From Branchiostoma floridae (lineage: Eukaryota > Chordata > Leptocardii > Amphioxiformes > Branchiostomatidae): a DNA stretch of 36,995 nt. The DNA lies in the NCBI RefSeq assembly GCF_000003815.2, contig NC_049997.1:2508473-2545467 (forward strand), written 5' to 3'. The translations under genes were made by a program, and so were the position numbers. Of this stretch, positions 22,531-36,995 are shown in pieces; the stretch's first letter is position 1, and every line of letters begins with the position of its first letter. The notes under the pieces are model-generated. The model saw only the letters and a list, made by a program, of their open reading frames with translations, was not told the origin of the DNA and searched no databases.

Positions 22531-24260
22531 ATGGATGACATCCACACGCGCATAGATTTTCACCCGTTCTAGAAAATAACCGTGGACCTATGTGACCTAA
22601 TAGCATCCCCGATCATATTTTCCAGAGGATCTGGCCTCCAGGGTGAGGGGGCACCACATGGTCAGGGCATGTGGCCACTGCGCCATTGTTTTCTTCTTTG
22701 GATAAGAATGGCAATAAAACTATTCTTGAAATGGCGATGATTGTCTCTTACCGTCTTACCAGATGTGACCATAAGCAAACCAAGCCTGGGAAGGAATGGG
22801 CTAGATCTTTAGCAGCATTTTTTGCTGGATTTTTATTTTCCCCCCATGCGCACAGTCTTGAGGTCTATAGAGAATGTCTGCGCTACCAACCCCACGAGGC
22901 AACTTTATATTTAAGTCCAGTACTTAAACAGGAGCCGATCGACTCATTTGCTCATTTGCATCATTCACTCTCTTTACTTTGACTCTTATTTGACTATCTT
23001 AGATTTGCATATCGTTTCATAGTTAGGGCATAATGGGCGCAATGTCACCGGTAGTGAATGGTACCTGAAATGTCTGACCGTTCGAAACCATATCCAGTTG
23101 CTTGAACTTCTAATGTGGCATGTAACTAAAGTGCACGTGGTTGCATGTGCCAGGCGGTAATTCTCGGACAAGGTTTGGCCGCACACCATACAGTAATAGA
23201 TATGGGCAAAGCTGATAGGAATTTGACACGATTTTATATATACAGCTACAAAAACTTCATCAAAAATTAATATTTCTTTTAGTAACACTAAAGAAAGACC
23301 TGACACCGCTAATATCTTCTGTGGTTAGCATCTAATTTACATCAATCAATAGAATCAATGGTGCCCCTTTCTTCCCGGCTTTTTTATTTGTCCAGCAAAA
23401 CATTTTATGGCGAGAATGGATACACTTTACATTGGCTATCAGATTACCGTTTTCAAATCCTGTCTGAGAGCATTGCATTGTGCAAATATAGGCAGATGGT
23501 TTTAACGCTTTTACCAGCACTTATTGTATTGTATACATTTCACCTTTTCAGTCCTTATATGTGTATGTGTGCCCCGCTGCGTGTGTGTGTGTTCTTAGGA
23601 GTGCATTATACCTGGATCTACCTTGATAATACTCCATGGTAAAACCCCACATCAAATATTTACGAACTTGGTTTCCTGTACCACATGTGCTATTCTTGTC
23701 AGACACATCTGAATTAGGTCAAAGATTAGATGTCTTTGTACTGTATGAAGCCCATAAAGAATAAACCGATTCATGTAGTATAGATCGTTTCTAGGCTAAG
23801 ATACAATGGCTTGCTTTTTAATTTTTTACAGCAAATTACATTATTTTCTTCCACGATAAGTCCATTGCAATGAAAAGGTTTATATTTTGAGTTCAGAACA
23901 TTTCTTTTGCTAATAACATGGCATAGTATCCCGCATTGCTGCACAAGTACAAGTAAGTACTCATTAACTGCCTCGGATGTCTAGGAAAATTGCCAACCTA
24001 ACCATAGTACTAGACACAACAATAGAAATGTATAAAATGTAGGCAGTCAAAATAACGATTTACACCGATCAACGTGTAGTATAAAACCCCGTGCGCTTGT
24101 GCCTTAACTCTAAAGCATACTTGTTAGATTCGAATAAGAATTAGACGAAAATTAAGAAAAAAATGAGTAAAATAGTGAGAAAACGTCTTCTTTTTCGAAC
24201 TTTTCTTATTAAGCAAGACATCAAGAGCATTGAGTACAATATTGAAAAAAAAAGTCTTTT
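22531..24260. other. Mostly featureless stretch; repeat fragment at 23062-23130
   Basis: The stretch 23062-23130 is the second copy of the 12606 dispersed fragment. Frames of 94-106 codons occur on both strands around 22671-23642 without recognisable domains. Around 24130-24260 the sequence grades into the repeat array that follows ('gcaagacatcaag'). Confidence 0.5.
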
Positions 24261-24477
24261 GCCCCTGTTTAATTTGCAATTCTTATTTAGCAAAACATCA
24301 AGAAAAATTGAGAGAAATAGAGAGAAAATGTTTTCCTTTGCCCCTGTTTAATTTGCAATTCTTATTTAGCAAGACATCAAGAAAAATTGAGAGAAATAGA
24401 GAGAAAATGTTTTCCTTTCCCCCTGTTTAATTTGCAATTCTTATTTAGCAAGACATCAAGAAAATTGAGTATTGAAA
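24261..24477. repeat. 79-bp tandem repeat, 2.7 copies
   Basis: Units start at 24261, 24340 and 24419 with 'cccctgtttaatttgcaatt'. They continue through 'cttatttagcaa(a/g)acatcaag' to 'gagagaaatagagagaaaat' and 'gttttccttt'. Copies one and two are almost identical; copy three is truncated. A degraded fourth copy precedes the array (about 24170-24260). The 79-base period is not a multiple of three, so the open frames across it are not coding repeats. Confidence 0.95.
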
Positions 24478-26379
24478 AGTAAGAAAATGACTTGTTCACC
24501 CGTGGAGAATTCGCAAGCGTGGCATGTAACTACCGAAGTGGATTCCCGTTCGCTTGGACCGACCACTAAGTGGAGTAAATACGCCTCCAAGGACGACACA
24601 GCCCGCCCGTCCGATAATACACCATCCGCCGAGCCATTACAGCAAGAGGCTGGCTAAAAAGCATTTCAAAATGACTTACTGGCACGGGGATAAATCAGTG
24701 ACGACAGAAAACGCACGGCACGGTCTTGATTCATAACCCAACGTCGCTAGTCGCATATTACTCTAGTGCAGTATAGCTGTTTATGATACACATTACACAA
24801 GAAATCTATTATGATAAATCTTCTACCTCAATCCAAAGCGTAGCTTAGGCAATCAATATGAATGGCTAAATGTCTCTGGTGGCGCTAGGTTTCATTTCAA
24901 ACTGCCGCGATGTCCTCAATACTTATCCTTTACGTAAAGGACACTGCTGAGATAAAAACTGAGACCTCTATACCGAGCTGAGATATGAGCATCAACACAA
25001 TTATCCGTGCATACTAAATGTAGGATGACGAAGCTGCTACAAAATCAGGTCGTCATCCGCACAACATTGAATAATCATATAATCATTGAACTGTCATCTC
25101 AAGAGTGCTACATTTATGTTTCATTCGTAGCCGGTAGCTGTTGAATGATAAGAGATGCGACAGGTGAATAATATTAAATGCCCACCTACCTTCTAGCTCC
25201 TTCCCGCACACGTCCTTAAACACCTTCTGATGCTGTCACGCCGGCCTGGAGCAGCCTCATGCTAATGTCCCATCCCTCCGCACCGCATGCAAATGTAAAG
25301 CTGTATATGTACATTGACTGGGAGAATACCAAATCTTTATTGCATCATTTTTTTATGGTTATACTCGTGGTTAAGTGATTTGAAATATCATGAGCTCTAT
25401 CGTTTCCCTTTTTGATAAGGGCAAGTGCACTTTGTCAGACTGCGTCAGTTGGCTTAATGGGAGAACATAAATTCTTTGCTTTCATTTCAACTTTGACCTT
25501 CATTTTGACCTGTCAGTCTTAGATTTGTAACCCCACATGACAAGTTGCATTACACAACATAGTCATATAGTCTTTTATTTCTAGTTACATAACCATTGTA
25601 AAGATCATGGAATTATCAAAATCAAGAGCTCTTCTGAATTTTTGTTTTTTAATATTTTATGGTGTGGGATTCGTATTTTATACTTGTCGTTGTTTGCATT
25701 TTTCACTAATACAATTTTTTCTCATTTGCGGGAAAAATTCGCAGTCATTGTCCAACTGGATCATGCATGCATGTGTTGATGTGATATGGGTATCAGTTTG
25801 TTAAAGGTAGCCTAAGCAATATTATACTTCAAAGGTGGAAATATTTTGTATGATTTGACATGTGTAGCACTGTATTCCCACATTACATTTACCCGAGTGC
25901 AAACTGCAACGGAAACCAAGTGCATTAGAACGGATGTGCCATCATAAAGAAAGCCCGTCTTATAGACCCTTCTCAAGGGGCTACAAAACAGTGTCTATGG
26001 GTAAGGAATTATCAACGAGCCATCGGGCGTAAAACGTACTCTCCAAACACAGGTTAGGCTCCGGCTTTTTTTTTAAACGTTTTTTTAGGCGTTTTAGTAT
26101 CGGGCTTTCTAGTATAATGTACTGAAGTTTTGATGTCTCCTGGTCGGTACAAAATAGAAATCCCAATAAAAAACGTCCAAAAACAGCTACATGGAGACGG
26201 AGCATAGGAAACAGGTGTCTTTCTACATCTGCTTTGAGACCAGATAGACAGACAGTTTGGAGTAAAACCGCTAGAGGTCGCTGTTGCACGGGCCAATTCT
26301 TCCTGGAAATTGAAGCCACGCCCACAGCCCGGTGGTTTCCCTCCACTGCGAATGTGATTTCCAGGATCGCCATGTTGAT
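24478..26379. other. Non-coding stretch upstream of the NALCN coding exons
   Basis: The 141-codon minus-strand frame at 25981-26406 is the longest frame in the left part of the window. It overlaps other frames on both strands, has no recognisable domain and contains a lysine run from a simple T tract. I do not call it a gene. No other structure is supported. Confidence 0.45.
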
Positions 26380-26530
26380 GTTTTGATGATCGCAGACGGC
26401 AGCCATGGCGAGGCGACCTACATAGCGCGTTCAGCAACAAGTGCGCCGGGGTTTCACGGTAATATCGACCGTTCCAGGGTCGTAATCCTACTAGTAACGT
26501 TAGATCGCACGCACGAATTAGGGCTAATGG
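26380..26530 (+). promoter_or_regulatory. CpG-rich patch; weak candidate for NALCN 5' exon or promoter
   Basis: About 18 CpG dinucleotides fall in some 140 bases, far denser than the surrounding AT-rich DNA. A GT donor-like site (cacg|gtaata, 26459) follows. The first coding exon of NALCN begins with an acceptor at 27296, so a non-coding leader exon must lie upstream, as in vertebrate NALCN. This patch is a plausible place for it. There is no direct evidence of transcription. Confidence 0.25.
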
Positions 26531-26767
26531 TGCTTAATGTGACGTTCGATCTGAGTGTTTTTTATTGACCTCTGTTTGCTGGCGAAAGAATCGTTCAGCG
26601 TTGTTCAATTATCTGGCTCGATACAGTCCGTGTTCGTATTGTAGCTCCAGTTCCACTTGAGATACTACCTGTTGATCGTGTGATTGTAATATTCCAATGG
26701 TTTAATTTGTTGTGTTGTTGTTTACTGTCTTCTCCCAATTATCCTAATGTGTGAACTAGAAAATAAT

Positions 26768-26909
26768 GTAATACCCGCAGACAAGATGGACAGTTATTGT
26801 CTAGCCTCTGGGGGTAATTAAAACGTGTAATGCGAATGCATAATGGGATGCAGAAACAAAACACCTCTGGATGTGTAATGCTAGATCTCCTTTATCTGTG
26901 GGGTATTAC
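26768..26909. mobile_element. Small TIR element, 142 bp
   Basis: The left end 'gtaatacccgcaga' and right end 'tctgtggggtattac' are inverted repeats with one mismatch and a one-base offset. The right part ('ctttatctgtggggta' then 'cctatattcgttgtat') closely resembles the terminal repeat of the MITE at 30376 ('ctttatctgcggggta', 'acctatatccgttgtat'), so the two are probably related. Confidence 0.6.
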
Positions 26910-27299
26910 CTATATTCGTTGTATTTTAAATATGGAATTAAGGGATATCAGACATATGGTTGTTTCAAACTGTAGTATTTTGAAAGTTCGCTGACTTGAT
27001 ATCTGTAAATAGCTGAGTGTTGTTAAATAAAATGGATTAGGTTAAACCACGGACAAAGATGAACTATATCGTTACCTTTCTCCCATGTCATACCCCGGTA
27101 GCCCAGATATCCATCAAGAAAAACCTGAAATATAAAGAAAGAAAGAAAAAAGAAACATCATTTTGGTTAATATCTTTAATATCTTCAATTTGATTAATTC
27201 ATACTTTATTCATGTTTCCTAAATCCTAGTCCTACATGCTACTCATGTATTGCTTACAAATATGACATTGGCATTTCTTCTGCACACGCTTTGCAGACC

Positions 27300-36995
<9,696 letters not shown>

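Noticed and set aside
24163-24430. Small plus-strand open frames with repeated peptides
   Set aside because: They follow from the 79-bp tandem repeat, whose period shifts the frame at each copy.
25981-26440. Overlapping minus-strand open frames of 141 and 128 codons
   Set aside because: Two frames are open over the same bases, a lysine run comes from a T tract, no domain is recognisable, and there is no splice or conservation support.

Overview
The window looks like a piece of an invertebrate deuterostome genome, most likely a lancelet (Branchiostoma). The basis is one intron-split gene clearly orthologous to animal NALCN, AT-rich non-coding DNA packed with small diverged repeats, foldback elements and MITEs, and no operon-like coding. 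The lancelet assignment is an inference from the look of the repeats and the channel sequence. It was not checked against a database.

Layout. Positions 1 to about 26,250 hold no protein-coding gene I can support. They contain tandem duplications (1-600, 4700-5165, 13050-13366, 17440-17990, 21421-22005, 24261-24477), foldback or MITE-like elements (2600-2782, 4188-4348, 14858-14979, 15928-16244, 18900-19198, 20971-21309), retrotransposon 3' ends (around 5700, 5960, 12280), a three-copy dispersed repeat (13480, 17205, 20030), a (TA)40 microsatellite, a G-rich run and a cluster of CRE-like TGACGTCA sites. A CpG-rich patch at 26380-26530 is a weak candidate for the 5' end of the downstream gene.

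Positions 27300-36995 (+ strand) hold the 5' part of a NALCN sodium-leak channel gene. I can place ten coding exons (the last cut by the window edge) with consistent splice phases. They encode about the first 362 residues: the N-terminus, the whole of domain I (S1-S6, including the domain I selectivity-filter glutamate) and the start of the I-II linker. The remaining three domains must lie beyond 36995.

The most striking feature is inside this gene. Four of the ten exons (S1-S2, S3/S4, turret, pore) are each preceded by one or two partial copies of themselves. Each copy keeps the 3' splice acceptor and the first part of the exon and lacks a good donor. Most carry an in-frame stop or shift the frame. 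In every case the only intact copy is the one furthest 3'. The introns also carry two 578-bp internally deleted mariner elements in opposite orientation that bracket the S5-to-S6 exons, a TA-flanked MITE, a LINE fragment, a (CA)n tract and a 150-bp tandem repeat.
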